Shown here: in pieces, positions 21,293 through 29,209 of the stretch
How the letters are laid out: each line of letters starts with the position of its first letter
Position numbering within the stretch: the first letter of the stretch is position 1
NCBI GenBank assembly: GCA_963709085.1
Contig: CAVPVB010000007.1
Span: 2,356,001 to 2,420,000, forward strand
Source: Rhodovastum sp963709085
GTDB taxonomy: Bacteria > Pseudomonadota > Alphaproteobacteria > Acetobacterales > Acetobacteraceae
Length of the DNA: 64,000 nucleotides
Reading direction: 5' to 3'
The notes under the pieces: generated by a model
The model's input: only the letters and a program-made list of their open reading frames with translations
Told to the model about the DNA's origin: nothing
The model's database searches: none
Position numbers and translations under genes: made by a program

Positions 21293-21795
21293 GCCATCCG
21301 CACCCCGGCCGCCCAGCGCCGCGCGCTGGCCCGGTGATGCGCATGGCAAATCGCCACCGCCAGCGCATCCGCCGCATCGGCTCGCCGGATCGAGGCCCCC
21401 GGCAGCAGGCGCCGCACCATCATCTGCACCTGCTCCTTCGCCGCCCGCCCGGTGCCCACCACCGACAGCTTCACCGCCGTGGCCGCATACTCGGCCACCG
21501 GAATCCCCATCAGCGCCGGCGCCAGCAACGCGATGCCCCTTGCATAGCCCAGCTTCAACGTCGCCGTGCCGTTGCGGTTGACATAGGTCTCCTCCACCGC
21601 CGCCTCATCCGGCCGCCACTCCGCCAGCAGGGCCGCCAGCGCATCGTGCAGCACCCGCAGCCGCTGCGGCACGCTCGCCGCCGAGTCGGTGGCGATCACC
21701 CCGTCGGCCAGATGGCGCAGCCGGTTGCCGTCGGACTCCACCAGCCCCCAGCCGGTGAACTGCAGCCCCGGATCGATCCCCAGCAGACGGACCAG
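21289..21795 (-). CDS. ruvC: Holliday junction resolvase RuvC with probable CTG start
   Basis: 168-residue RNase H-fold endonuclease that cuts Holliday junctions. The catalytic N-terminus VRLLGIDPGLQFTGWGLVES contains the first acidic residue (Asp in GIDPG); AVEETYVNRNG and the C-terminal RRADAADALAVAICHAHH supply the others. No ATG, GTG or TTG lies upstream of GIDPG in frame; the first GTG (21741) would remove the catalytic Asp. The best start is CTG at 21793-21795 (or the CTG one codon earlier), six to nine bases after GGAAGGGG. Fifteen bases separate it from the yebC stop. Confidence 0.9.
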   Translation of the reverse strand: MVRLLGIDPGLQFTGWGLVESDGNRLRHLADGVIATDSAASVPQRLRVLHDALAALLAEWRPDEAAVEETYVNRNGTATLKLGYARGIALLAPALMGIPVAEYAATAVKLSVVGTGRAAKEQVQMMVRRLLPGASIRRADAADALAVAICHAHHRASARRWAAGVRMA

Positions 21796-21809
21796 CAGGA
21801 TCCCCTTCC

Positions 21810-22559
21810 CTACGCCGACAGCTTCGCCATCACCGCATCGGGGATGTCGAAATTGGCATAGACGTTCTGCACATCGTCATTGTCCTCCAGCGCATCGAGC
21901 AGCTTCAGCACCGACCCCGCCCGCTCCTCATCCAGCGTGACAAACGTGCCCGGCCGCCAGTCCAGCTTGGCCTCCTCCGGCGCGCCGAACCGCGCCTCCA
22001 GCGCATCGCGCACGGCGAAGAAGCTGTCCGGCGAGGTGGTCACCTCATGCCCGTCCGGGCCGCTCTCCACATTGTCGGCCCCCGCCTCGATCGCCGCCTC
22101 CAGCATCGCATCCTCATCCGCCACCGACGCCAGATAGCGCACCACCCCGAGCCGGGAGAACAGAAAAGAAACACTGTTGGTTTCTCCGAGCGCGCCGCCA
22201 TGCTTGGAGAAGGCGTTGCGTACGTCGCTGGCGGTGCGGTTGCGGTTGTCGGTCAGCGCCTCGACGATCACCGCCACGCCGGCCGGACCATAGCCCTCAT
22301 AGCGCACCTCGCTGTAGTCATCGCCGCCGGCGCCGCCGGTCGCCTTCTTGATGGCGCGATCCACCGTGTCCTTCGGCATATTGGCCTGGCGCGCCGCCGT
22401 CACCGCCGCCCGCAGCCGCGGATTGGCCGCCGGATCGGGCAGGCCCTGCCGCGCCGAAACGGTGATCTCCCGGATCAACCGGGCGAACTGCCTGGCCCGC
22501 TTGGCGTCCTGCGCACCCTTGCGGTGCATGATGTTCTTGAACTGCGAATGCCCGGCCAT
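21810..22559 (-). CDS. YebC/PmpR-family transcriptional regulator
   Basis: 249 residues, the standard length. N-terminus MAGHSQFKNIMHRKGAQDAKR and the segment GYGPAGVAVIVEALTDNRNRTASDVR are family signatures; EDAMLEAAIEAGADNVE follows. Members bind DNA or ribosomes; in some bacteria they relieve polyproline stalling, which is notable given the extremely proline-rich TolA downstream, but that link is only inference. It heads the ruvCAB operon. Confidence 0.95.
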   Translation of the reverse strand: MAGHSQFKNIMHRKGAQDAKRARQFARLIREITVSARQGLPDPAANPRLRAAVTAARQANMPKDTVDRAIKKATGGAGGDDYSEVRYEGYGPAGVAVIVEALTDNRNRTASDVRNAFSKHGGALGETNSVSFLFSRLGVVRYLASVADEDAMLEAAIEAGADNVESGPDGHEVTTSPDSFFAVRDALEARFGAPEEAKLDWRPGTFVTLDEERAGSVLKLLDALEDNDDVQNVYANFDIPDAVMAKLSA

Positions 22560-22599
22560 GGCCGCTCCTCGGTGTAGAAGCCCTGCGCGGCGCAGGAAG

Positions 22600-22805
22600 G
22601 AAGCAAGGCCAGGGGCTCTGCCCCTGGACCCCGCTAAGGGCGGAGCCCTTAGAACCCATTCGTTTTAAGGGTTTTGGGAAGAGGGGGTGAGGAGGAGCCG
22701 CAGCATCTCCTCACCCCCTCTTCCCAAAACCCTTCAAGTGATGGGGTCCAGGGGCCTCTCGGCCCTTGGCGGGTCCAGGGCAGAGCCCTGGCCTTGCTTC
22801 CTTCC
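22600..22805. repeat. Palindromic repeat region, copy 3, with a perfect 28-bp inverted repeat inside
   Basis: The outer arms (AAGGCCAGGGGCTCTGCCCC and GGGCAGAGCCCTGGCCTT) belong to the same family as copy 1. Nested between them are arms at 22667-22694 and 22707-22734: 28 bp, perfectly complementary, with a 12-base loop (arm core GGGTTTTGGGAAGAGGGGGT). It fills the gap between yebC (start 22559) and the YmdB-like gene (stop 22823). Confidence 0.8.
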
Positions 22806-22822
22806 CGCGGCGCACAGGGCTT

Positions 22823-23638
22823 CTACACCGACGGCAGTGTCTGTGACAGTCGGCCGCCCTGGCGGATTGGTTCGATGCGGGTGGCGAGGCCGGTCTTGTC
22901 GTCGGTTTCGACGAACACGCCGCAGATGGTGCTGGCGCCTTCGGCCGGCTGCAGGCGGTCGCCGGGGATTTTGCGCCAGAACCGGGCTGCCGCGGCCTCT
23001 TTCTGCATGCCGATGACGCTGTCGTAATCGCCGCACATGCCGGCCTCCGACTGGAACGCGGTGCCGCCCGGCAGGATCTGGTGGTCGGCCGAGGGGCAAT
23101 GCGTGTGGGTGCCCACGACCAGGCTCACCTGGCCGTCGAAGGAGTGGCCGAAGGCCATTTTCTCGCTGGTCGCCTCGGCGTGGAAGTCGATCACGATGGC
23201 GGCGACCGAGCCGCCGAGTCGGTGGCGTGCCAACTCCACGGCGGTGGCGCGGAACGGGCAGTCCAGACAGTCCATGAACAGCCGCCCCATGGCGTTGACC
23301 ACCAGGGCGCGCTGTCCGTTGCGCAGGTTCACCAGGGTGCTGCCGGCGCCGGGGGTGCCGGGCGGATAATTGAGCGGGCGGATCAGGCGCGGGGTCGCGG
23401 CGATGAAGGGAATGAGTTCCCGGCGGTCCCAGGTGTGGTTGCCCAGCGTGAGGACATCGGCGCCGGCAGCGAACAGGGCCCGCGCCATCTCGGGCGCCAG
23501 GCCGAATCCGTGCGAGGCGTTCTCGGCATTGACCACGGCGAGATCGATGCGCAGCCGCGCCCGCAGTCCCGGCAGGGCGGCGGCAACGGTGTCGCGGCCG
23601 GTGCGACCGACCACGTCGCCCAGGAACAGGATGCGCAT
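22823..23638 (-). CDS. YmdB-like (TIGR00282) metallophosphoesterase
   Basis: 271 residues, the usual length. Calcineurin-like metal sites: GDVVGRTGR (residues 7-15), NAENASHG, LGNHTWDRRE, DFHAEATSEK and VGTHTHCPSAD. Homologues such as Bacillus YmdB hydrolyse 2',3'-cyclic nucleotides or act on 2'3'-cNMP signals. The biological role in alphaproteobacteria is not established. It is followed closely upstream by fthC on the same strand, 20 bases apart. Confidence 0.9.
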   Translation of the reverse strand: MRILFLGDVVGRTGRDTVAAALPGLRARLRIDLAVVNAENASHGFGLAPEMARALFAAGADVLTLGNHTWDRRELIPFIAATPRLIRPLNYPPGTPGAGSTLVNLRNGQRALVVNAMGRLFMDCLDCPFRATAVELARHRLGGSVAAIVIDFHAEATSEKMAFGHSFDGQVSLVVGTHTHCPSADHQILPGGTAFQSEAGMCGDYDSVIGMQKEAAAARFWRKIPGDRLQPAEGASTICGVFVETDDKTGLATRIEPIRQGGRLSQTLPSV

Positions 23639-23658
23639 TCATTCTCCGGCATAGGGCA

Positions 23659-24261
23659 TCAAGGCGCGGCGCAGCCACAGGCGATCAGGCCACGCTCGGT
23701 GGCCACGGCCTGCAGGGGAACGTCGTACCCTGCGGCAGGCACGGCGTCCACCTCCTGGCAGGCGTAGGCGCAGCCGATGGCCACGGCGCCCGGCAGCCCG
23801 GCCAGCGTGCGGTCATAGAAGCCGCCGCCATAGCCCAGCCGGCGGCCGGCACGGTCGAAGGCGAGCAGCGGCACGAACAGCCAGTCCGGCCGCACCACCT
23901 CCCCGCTCGGCCGCACCGTGCCGAAGCGTTCCGCCAGCATCGCCATGCCGGGGCGCCAGAGCCGGAAAATCAACGGGTTGCCGCGCGGCGGCGTCTCCGG
24001 CAGGGCAATCGGATGGCCGCTGGCGTGCAATGTTCCCAGCAACGGGCGGATGTCGATCTCATCGCCCATCGGCCAGTACCCGGCGACGATGGCGCCGGCC
24101 GGCGGCGGCATCCCCCGCAGCACGTGGCAAGCCAGTTGCGCCCCCCCGGCCCGGTCGCAGCCCACGCGAAGGGCGCGCATCCGAATGCGCAAGGCGGTTT
24201 TGGCGGCCGGCAGATCGGGGGAGAAGCTGTGCGGAGCCGCCATGGCCGTTGGCGTGTACAT
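23659..24261 (-). CDS. 5-formyltetrahydrofolate cyclo-ligase
   Basis: 200-residue ATP-dependent enzyme that converts 5-formyl-THF to 5,10-methenyl-THF (YgfA/FthC). Motifs: AAKTALRIRMRALR (ATP/basic N-terminus), GYWPMGDEIDIRPLL, FVPLLAFDRAGRRLGYGGGFYDRTL (Mg/ATP loop) and GCAYACQEVDAVP. Start is ATG 24259-24261 or MAAPHSF at 24241-24243. It lies directly downstream of the probable 6S RNA, the classic ssrS-fthC arrangement. Confidence 0.92.
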   Translation of the reverse strand: MYTPTAMAAPHSFSPDLPAAKTALRIRMRALRVGCDRAGGAQLACHVLRGMPPPAGAIVAGYWPMGDEIDIRPLLGTLHASGHPIALPETPPRGNPLIFRLWRPGMAMLAERFGTVRPSGEVVRPDWLFVPLLAFDRAGRRLGYGGGFYDRTLAGLPGAVAIGCAYACQEVDAVPAAGYDVPLQAVATERGLIACGCAAP

Positions 24262-24396
24262 CCTCCCAAGGCCCGCGTGAGCAGGTGGGCACCGGATACC
24301 GTGACCAGGGCCACGACAGAGCCAGCTCCCGGGAGGTGCTTATCGGCCCCGGGGATGAAAAGCCTGACGCACCGGGCAGCCCCGCACGCCGCTTAC
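24262..24396 (-). ncRNA. ssrS: Probable 6S RNA (SsrS)
   Basis: The 135-bp gap between zapA and fthC is the conserved genomic site of 6S RNA in proteobacteria. The minus strand has a pairing CCTCCC (24331-24336) / GGGAGG (24262-24267), and inside it GGGAGCTGGCTCTGT, GTGGCCCTGGTCAC, and CCGGTGCCCACCTGC, which look like alphaproteobacterial 6S arms. Exact ends cannot be fixed by eye and the 5' end may lie closer to the zapA stop. 6S RNA mimics an open promoter and sequesters sigma-70 RNA polymerase. Confidence 0.6.
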
Positions 24397-24741
24397 TTAG
24401 GGATGCTCGAGCGTCGCCGCAATCTCCTCCGCGCGGGTGGCCAGCTTGCCAAGGCGTTGCGCCAGTTCTGGATCGGCGTTCGCCTCCGGGTTGGCCGCGG
24501 CGGCGCGCGCCGCGGCGGCGCGCAGTTCATCCAGCTCGGCCCGCAGGTCGTGGATTTCGTCGGCCATCAGCAGCGAGGCCAGCAGCAGCAGCCGCACTTC
24601 GCCGGAGTTGCCGCCCAGGGCCTTGATGCTGTCGACCCGGTTGTCCACCTGCGCGGCCATTGCCTGCAGGTGCAATTCCTGCCCGTCCTCGCAGCCGACG
24701 GTGTAGGCGTAGCCATTGACCTTGACGGTGACCTGCGACAT
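24397..24741 (-). CDS. zapA: Cell division protein ZapA
   Basis: 114-residue FtsZ-ring-associated protein that bundles FtsZ filaments. N-terminal domain MSQVTVKVNGYAYTVGCEDGQE followed by LQAMAAQVDNRVDSIK, typical of ZapA, then LLLLASLLMADEIHDLRAELDEL, the coiled coil that dimerises, and an alanine-rich C-terminus. Start ATG is 24739-24741. The stop lies next to the 6S RNA locus. Confidence 0.93.
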   Translation of the reverse strand: MSQVTVKVNGYAYTVGCEDGQELHLQAMAAQVDNRVDSIKALGGNSGEVRLLLLASLLMADEIHDLRAELDELRAAAARAAAANPEANADPELAQRLGKLATRAEEIAATLEHP

Positions 24742-24788
24742 CGCAGCCTCCTTCCTTGTTGGGCCCGGCCTTGTGGGGCTCGGCGCGG

Positions 24789-25007
24789 TCAGCCGGGCCG
24801 GCGGGCGAGCGCCTCCCGCAGCGTGGCGATCAGCGCGTCCAGACGGTCCGCCACGGCGGCTGCGTTCACCACCGTGCCGCCCGCTACCGTGCCGCCCGCT
24901 GGCTCGGGCGGCGGGCACGGGATAGTCCGGCCGGCCAGCGCCGCGATACGTTCCAGCGCCTCTTCCAGCCGCGCCGCAGCGTCGGCCGGGATGTGGGAAT
25001 CCGCCAA
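24789..25007 (-). CDS. Small coiled-coil protein upstream of zapA
   Basis: 72 residues, mostly helical: AAARLEEALERIAALAGRT and AAVADRLDALIATLREALAR, separated by a Pro/Gly/Val hinge with a duplicated GGTV. Small coiled-coil proteins (DUF4164-like) commonly precede zapA in alphaproteobacteria; assignment to that family is tentative. Start ATG is 25005-25007; 47 bases before zapA on the same strand, so likely co-transcribed. Confidence 0.6.
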   Translation of the reverse strand: MADSHIPADAAARLEEALERIAALAGRTIPCPPPEPAGGTVAGGTVVNAAAVADRLDALIATLREALARRPG

Positions 25008-25072
25008 ATCGAGTCCTCCGGCCGCTCCGGTCCAACTTGCGTTTCAAGCGCCGAAGAGATTGAACGTCAAGC

Positions 25073-25486
25073 ATGATCGCGCATCCTGCGGTGGTGGTCC
25101 ATGGGCTCGACGATGTGCGGGCAGCGCTGCGGCCGGGAGGACCGGTCACGCTGTTGTCAGCACCGGGGGCGGCGGGCTTCGCCGGCGGCCTGTGGTGGCG
25201 CGGCCTGATCGGGCAGGCCCGCGCCGAATTCCCCGCCGCCGTGCTGGAGGATGTGCTGGACTGCGCCGAAGCTCCCGGCCACGCCATGGCAGCCTTGCGA
25301 ATTGGGCAGCTTCGCCTGGTGCTCGATCCGGCCTGCCCGGCCTTTGCCGCCGTCACCGCCGCCGCGGCCAGGCTTGGAGCGACGGTGCTGCCGTGCCGCC
25401 CGCCGGCGCTCGACCTGGCCCGCGCCGGCGCATCGCGAAGGCTTGAAACCTGGCTCCGGGGTGACAGCGCAGACCCGCTGGGCTAG
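25073..25486 (+). CDS. Conserved hypothetical protein
   Basis: 137 residues, cytosolic, no recognised domain. Two alternating strand/helix halves are visible: AVVVHGLDDVRAALRPGGPVTLLSAPGAAGF and LRLVLDPACPAFAAVTAAAARLGATVLPCRPPALDL, like a Rossmann-type small fold. It sits 43 bases upstream of the class I aldolase on the same strand and is divergent from the zapA pair. Codon use is like its neighbours, so it is probably real. Confidence 0.6.
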   Translation: MIAHPAVVVHGLDDVRAALRPGGPVTLLSAPGAAGFAGGLWWRGLIGQARAEFPAAVLEDVLDCAEAPGHAMAALRIGQLRLVLDPACPAFAAVTAAAARLGATVLPCRPPALDLARAGASRRLETWLRGDSADPLG

Positions 25487-25529
25487 GACCGCGCGCATCC
25501 GACCGGCCGCGAACTCAAGGAGCCCCGCC

Positions 25530-26450
25530 ATGCGCATCACCCCGCGCGTCAAGCAAATCCTCGACTGCTATGAAAGCGACAACCCCGGCACCAAGACCAA
25601 TCTTGCCCGCATCCTGATGGAGGGCCGGCTCGGCGGCACCGGCAAGCTGGTGATCCTGCCGGTGGACCAGGGCTTCGAGCACGGCCCTGCCCGCTCCTTC
25701 GCCCCCAACCCGCCGGCCTATGACCCGCATTACCATTTCGATCTGGCCATCGAGGCCGGGCTGTCGGCCTATGCGGCGCCGCTCGGCATGATCGAGGCGG
25801 GAGCCGCAACCTTCGCCGGTTCCATCCCAACCATCCTGAAGGTGAACAGCTCCAACAGCCTGGCCACCGAGAAGGACCAAGCGGTCACCGGCGGCGTCGA
25901 GGACGCGCTGCGGCTGGGCTGCTCGGCAATCGGCTTCACCATCTACCCGGGCAGCGAATACGCCTTCGACCAGATGGAGGAACTGCGCGAACTGACCGCG
26001 GAAGCGAAGGCGGCGGGTCTGGCGGTGGTGGTGTGGAGCTATCCGCGCGGCCCAATGCTGGATAAGGCCGGCGAAACGGCGCTGGATATCTGCGCCTATG
26101 CCGCGCACATCGCGGCGCTGATGGGCGCGCACATCATCAAGGTGAAGCCGCCGACCGACGTGATCAGCCTGGAGGCAGCCAAAAAGACCTACCAGACGCA
26201 GAATATCGACCGCACCACCCTGGCCAGCCGGATCGCGCATGTGGTGCAGGCCTGCTTCGCCGGCAAACGCATCGTGGTGTTCTCCGGCGGCGAACCGAAG
26301 GATCTGGAGGGGCTCTACGCGGATGTTCGCGGCGTGCGCGACGGCGGGGCCAACGGCTCCATCATCGGCCGCAACACGTTCCAGCGCCCCAGGGCCGAAG
26401 CGCTGGCGATGCTGGACAGGATCATCGAGATCTACCTGGGCAAGGCGTGA
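25530..26450 (+). CDS. Class I fructose-bisphosphate aldolase (DhnA-type)
   Basis: 306-residue Schiff-base aldolase of glycolysis/gluconeogenesis that splits fructose-1,6-bisphosphate. It begins MRITPRVKQILDCYESDNPGT after an AAGGAG ribosome site. The substrate loop VILPVDQGFEHGPARSF, the IKVKPPTD strand with the expected Schiff-base Lys, and the phosphate site VVFSGGEPKD and NGSIIGRNTFQRP are visible. Its stop overlaps the possible GTG start of thiE. Confidence 0.92.
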   Translation: MRITPRVKQILDCYESDNPGTKTNLARILMEGRLGGTGKLVILPVDQGFEHGPARSFAPNPPAYDPHYHFDLAIEAGLSAYAAPLGMIEAGAATFAGSIPTILKVNSSNSLATEKDQAVTGGVEDALRLGCSAIGFTIYPGSEYAFDQMEELRELTAEAKAAGLAVVVWSYPRGPMLDKAGETALDICAYAAHIAALMGAHIIKVKPPTDVISLEAAKKTYQTQNIDRTTLASRIAHVVQACFAGKRIVVFSGGEPKDLEGLYADVRGVRDGGANGSIIGRNTFQRPRAEALAMLDRIIEIYLGKA

Positions 26451-26455
26451 TCCCC

Positions 26456-27085
26456 ATGGCGGGCGAGAACCGGTGCCGGCTGTACCTGATCACGCCGCCC
26501 GCCATTGCGTCCGCCTTTGCCGACACGCTGGCCGCCGCGCTGGATGCTGGCGACGTGGCGGCGCTGCAGATCCGGCTGAAGGAGCTGGAGGATGACGCGC
26601 TGAAGCGGGCGGTGGATCTGCTGCTGCCGGTGGCGCAGGCGCGCGGCGTGGCGGTGATCCTGAACGACCGGCCCGATCTGGCGGTCAGGCTCGGCTGCGA
26701 CGGCGCCCATGTCGGCCAGGACGACACGCCGGCGGCGGTGGCGCGCAAGGTGCTCGGCGATCTCACCATGGGCGTCACCTGCCATGACAGCCGGCACCTC
26801 GCCATGGAGGCGGGCGAGGCGGGCGCCGATTACGTGGCGTTTGGCGCGTTTTTTCCGACCGGCACCAAGCAGGCCACTACCGTCGCCGACCCTGAAACCC
26901 TGCGCTGGTGGTCGGAGATGATGGAACTGCCCTGCGTGGCGATCGGCGGCATCACGGCGGAAAACTGTGCCCCGCTCGTGCAGGCCGGGGCGGATTTCCT
27001 GGCGGTGGTGGGCGCGGTGTGGAACCATCCCGACGGCCCGGCGGCCGGCGTGCGGGCGATGAACGCGGCGATCGCCGCCGCCTGA
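26456..27085 (+). CDS. thiE: Thiamine-phosphate synthase ThiE
   Basis: About 210 residues. Joins HMP-PP and the thiazole phosphate to thiamine phosphate. TIM-barrel motifs: YLITPP, ALQIRLKE, ILNDRPDLAVRLGCDGAHVGQDD, GVTCHDS, ADYVAFGAFFPTGTK and VAIGGITAENCAPLVQAGADFLAVV. Start is ATG 26456 (MAGENRCRLY), although a GTG at 26447 overlaps the aldolase stop as GTGA and would add three residues. Pairs with ThiD (6561-7376) in the pathway. Confidence 0.92.
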   Translation: MAGENRCRLYLITPPAIASAFADTLAAALDAGDVAALQIRLKELEDDALKRAVDLLLPVAQARGVAVILNDRPDLAVRLGCDGAHVGQDDTPAAVARKVLGDLTMGVTCHDSRHLAMEAGEAGADYVAFGAFFPTGTKQATTVADPETLRWWSEMMELPCVAIGGITAENCAPLVQAGADFLAVVGAVWNHPDGPAAGVRAMNAAIAAA

Positions 27086-27133
27086 GGCCCGCCACCGTCA
27101 CGATACCAGGCCGTTCATGCCGTCGCGCGCTCC

Positions 27134-27685
27134 TCAGACCCGCTCGCTCACCGCAATCGCCACCCGGCAGCCGCCCTTGATGATGTTGGATAACAACCGG
27201 TAGCCGGGCGCATCCTCGGCGCCATGCAGCAGGCCGATGTCGCGGTGCTCCAGCTCATCGGCACGGAATTTTTCGATCGTTCCGCGCAGCGCCGGCTCGT
27301 CGTCACCCAGTTCGGCGGCCTGGCCGGCATAGTGCTCGTCGATCGCCTCCTCGACCGCCACCGTGCAGGCCATCGCCACTTTCTCGCCCAGCGCCGCCGT
27401 CACCGCGCCGAGCGCGAAGCCGGCCACGTGCCACAGCGGCAGCAGCGCCGTCGGGCGCACCCGGCGGGCGACCACAAGATCTGAAAAAGTATTCAGATGT
27501 TCCTGTTCCTGCGCCTTCATCCGCCGCAACACCTCGCCCTTCGGGCCGCGGCCGAGCACCGCCAGTTGGCCCTGGTAGATGCGTTTCGCCCCGTACTCGC
27601 CGGCATGGTCCACGCGGATGATGCGCTCCACCATCTCGCGCGCGGTAAGGTCGCCGGGCAGCCGCCCGGAAGCTGTTTCGCTCAT
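27134..27685 (-). CDS. coq7: Demethoxyubiquinone hydroxylase Coq7
   Basis: 183-residue di-iron monooxygenase that hydroxylates C6 of demethoxyubiquinol. Ferritin-like carboxylate/His ligands are seen in VDHAGEYGAKRIYQGQL, AQEQEHLNTF, AVEEAIDEHYAGQ and RADELEHRDIGL. The ATG (27683-27685) overlaps the dsbB stop as ATGA. The window also starts with a UbiM-type hydroxylase, so two ubiquinone hydroxylases of different chemistry lie in one region. Confidence 0.92.
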   Translation of the reverse strand: MSETASGRLPGDLTAREMVERIIRVDHAGEYGAKRIYQGQLAVLGRGPKGEVLRRMKAQEQEHLNTFSDLVVARRVRPTALLPLWHVAGFALGAVTAALGEKVAMACTVAVEEAIDEHYAGQAAELGDDEPALRGTIEKFRADELEHRDIGLLHGAEDAPGYRLLSNIIKGGCRVAIAVSERV

Positions 27686-28194
27686 GCCCCACTCCTTCTG
27701 TTGCGCGTTCTGTTGCGCGCGAAAAAGATGGCGATGCCGGCGGCGAAAGCCAGACTGGCGATCAGGTTCAGCGCCGCGGTGGAAACCGGCAGGCCCGGCA
27801 CGATGAAGGTCGGCTCGTCGCAGGGTTTGGCCGGGCGGGCCGGCATGCTGGCCAGGCGCTCGGCAATGGTGGCGCCGGTGATGTGCGGCGCGGCGCATTC
27901 CGGCAGCGGGCTGGGCCACAGCCTCGCCTCGACGCCGACATGCACCGCCGCCACGCCGGCCCCGCCGAGCGCCACCAGCCCGGCCAGCGCGAGCGCCACT
28001 CGCGCCGGGCGCCGCGGCAGGAACCACCCGATCAGGGCGATCCCGAGGATGATGCGCCAGGGCCAGCGCTCCAGCAGGCAGAGCGCGCAGGGCACGACCC
28101 CCAGAAAATCCTCGGCGCCGAACGCGCCGGCGAGCGCGCAGCCCGCGGCCAGCGCGGCGATCGCCAGGGCGAGGCGCGTGGGGGTGTTTGTCAT
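27682..28194 (-). CDS. DsbB-like disulfide bond formation protein
   Basis: 170-residue four-helix membrane protein that passes electrons from a DsbA-type oxidase to quinone. It has the first periplasmic pair in PCALCLLERWPWR and a second pair, Cys in PECAAPH and KPCDEP. Helices include LALAIAALAAGCALAGAFG, RIILGIALIGWFL, VALALAGLVALGGAGVAAV and STAALNLIASLAFAAGIAIFFA. No dsbA is adjacent. It is coupled to coq7, both being quinone-linked, though in different directions of quinone chemistry. Start ATG is 28192-28194. Confidence 0.85.
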   Translation of the reverse strand: MTNTPTRLALAIAALAAGCALAGAFGAEDFLGVVPCALCLLERWPWRIILGIALIGWFLPRRPARVALALAGLVALGGAGVAAVHVGVEARLWPSPLPECAAPHITGATIAERLASMPARPAKPCDEPTFIVPGLPVSTAALNLIASLAFAAGIAIFFARNRTRNRRSGA

Positions 28195-28288
28195 GCCGCC
28201 ATATGAGCGGGACCGCGCCGCCCCGGCAAGTTGCCCGCCGCACCTTGCTGCCCTACCCTCGCGGCGCCACCGACAAGGGAGAAAAACC

Positions 28289-28918
28289 ATGATCAGGCTG
28301 TGGGGCCGGGCCACATCCAGCAACGTGATGAAGGTGATCTGGCTGCTCGAAGAGCTTGCCCTTCCGTACGAGCGGCGCGATGTCGGCGGCCCCTTCGGCG
28401 GCACGGCGACGGCGGAATACCGCGCCATGCAGCCGCTCGGCCTGGTGCCGGCGCTGGAGGAGGAGGGCGGTTTCACCCTGTTCGAGAGCAACGCCATCCT
28501 GCGCTATATCTGCAATGCGCATGCGCCGGCGACACCGCTCTACCCATCCGGGCCGCGCCCGCGGGCGCAGGTCGAGGCGTGGATGGACTTCCAGCAGACC
28601 GCGCTGACCCGGCCGGCCTCGGTGGTGTTCCAGGGCCTCGTCCGCACCCCGCCCGAGCAGCGCAACCACGCCGCGATCGCCGCCGGCATCAGGGACACCG
28701 CCGCGATCTGGGCCATCCTGGACGGGCTTCTGGCGCGCCAGCCCTACATGGCGGGCGAGTCGCTGACGCTGGCCGATCTGAGCTTCGGGCCGCACGTGCA
28801 TCGCTGGTTCAGGATGGATTTCGAGGGACGGCCGGCGGCGCCGAACCTGCGGGCCTGGTACGACCGGCTGCTGACCCGTCCGGCCTACAAGGAAAACTGC
28901 GCCGGCCTGTTGGTATAA
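28289..28918 (+). CDS. Glutathione S-transferase family protein
   Basis: 209 residues. N-terminal thioredoxin-like domain IRLWGRATSSNVMKVIWLLEEL with Ser at the catalytic position, then LVPALEEEGGFTLFESNAILRYIC (glutathione gamma-glutamyl site ESNAI). C-terminal all-helical domain with YMAGESLTLADLSFGPHVHRW. Start ATG is 28289-28291 after AAGGGAG. Substrate unknown. A second, frameshifted GST is at 37696-38365 and shares no obvious operon with it. Confidence 0.88.
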   Translation: MIRLWGRATSSNVMKVIWLLEELALPYERRDVGGPFGGTATAEYRAMQPLGLVPALEEEGGFTLFESNAILRYICNAHAPATPLYPSGPRPRAQVEAWMDFQQTALTRPASVVFQGLVRTPPEQRNHAAIAAGIRDTAAIWAILDGLLARQPYMAGESLTLADLSFGPHVHRWFRMDFEGRPAAPNLRAWYDRLLTRPAYKENCAGLLV

Positions 28919-28945
28919 TAACACCCTGTTGGCTAACAACACAAA

Positions 28946-28981
28946 GACCCCCGTCGCGCATGGATGCGTCAAACGGGGGTC
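28946..28981 (-). terminator. Hairpin with U-rich tail on the minus strand
   Basis: Arms GACCCCCGT (28946-28954) and ACGGGGGTC (28973-28981) enclose a loop that itself pairs CGCA with TGCG. On the minus strand the right end is followed by TTTGTGTTGTT, so it could end transcripts arriving from otsB; on the plus strand no T-run follows. Confidence 0.5.
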
Positions 28982-29096
28982 CGGTTGCGAAGTTGAGTTC
29001 CTCGCGCCCGGGGCAAAGCCCGAGCATTAACTTGGCGCTGTTGACAGGTTGCCGCTGCCAAGCTAGGCGGCAACTCTCTTCAACTCAGGTGGAGTC

Positions 29097-29198
29097 ATGC
29101 TTATTTGGCACCCTCCTTCGCTGTTGACGACATCGCAACTCTGCGACCGCGTTCATCGGGCTGTCAAGAAAATATCGCCTGGAACGGAAGGAGAATAA
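29097..29198 (+). CDS. Candidate 33-residue small protein
   Basis: ATG (29097-29099) is preceded five bases upstream by AGGTGGAG, a strong ribosome site. The frame reads MLIWHPPSLLTTSQLCDRVH and ends at TAA 29196-29198. Upstream lie a perfect stem GTTGCCGC (29048-29055) / GCGGCAAC (29067-29074) and a TTGACA at 29041-29046. The downstream GGCGGC...GCCGCC palindrome overlaps the otsB end. No known family is recognised. A regulatory leader or small transcript is the alternative reading. Confidence 0.3.
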   Translation: MLIWHPPSLLTTSQLCDRVHRAVKKISPGTEGE

Positions 29199-29209
29199 CG
29201 CGGCGGCGC

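Noticed and set aside
22600..22805. CRISPR array
   Set aside because: The repeats are inverted and nested, without regular spacers of constant length.
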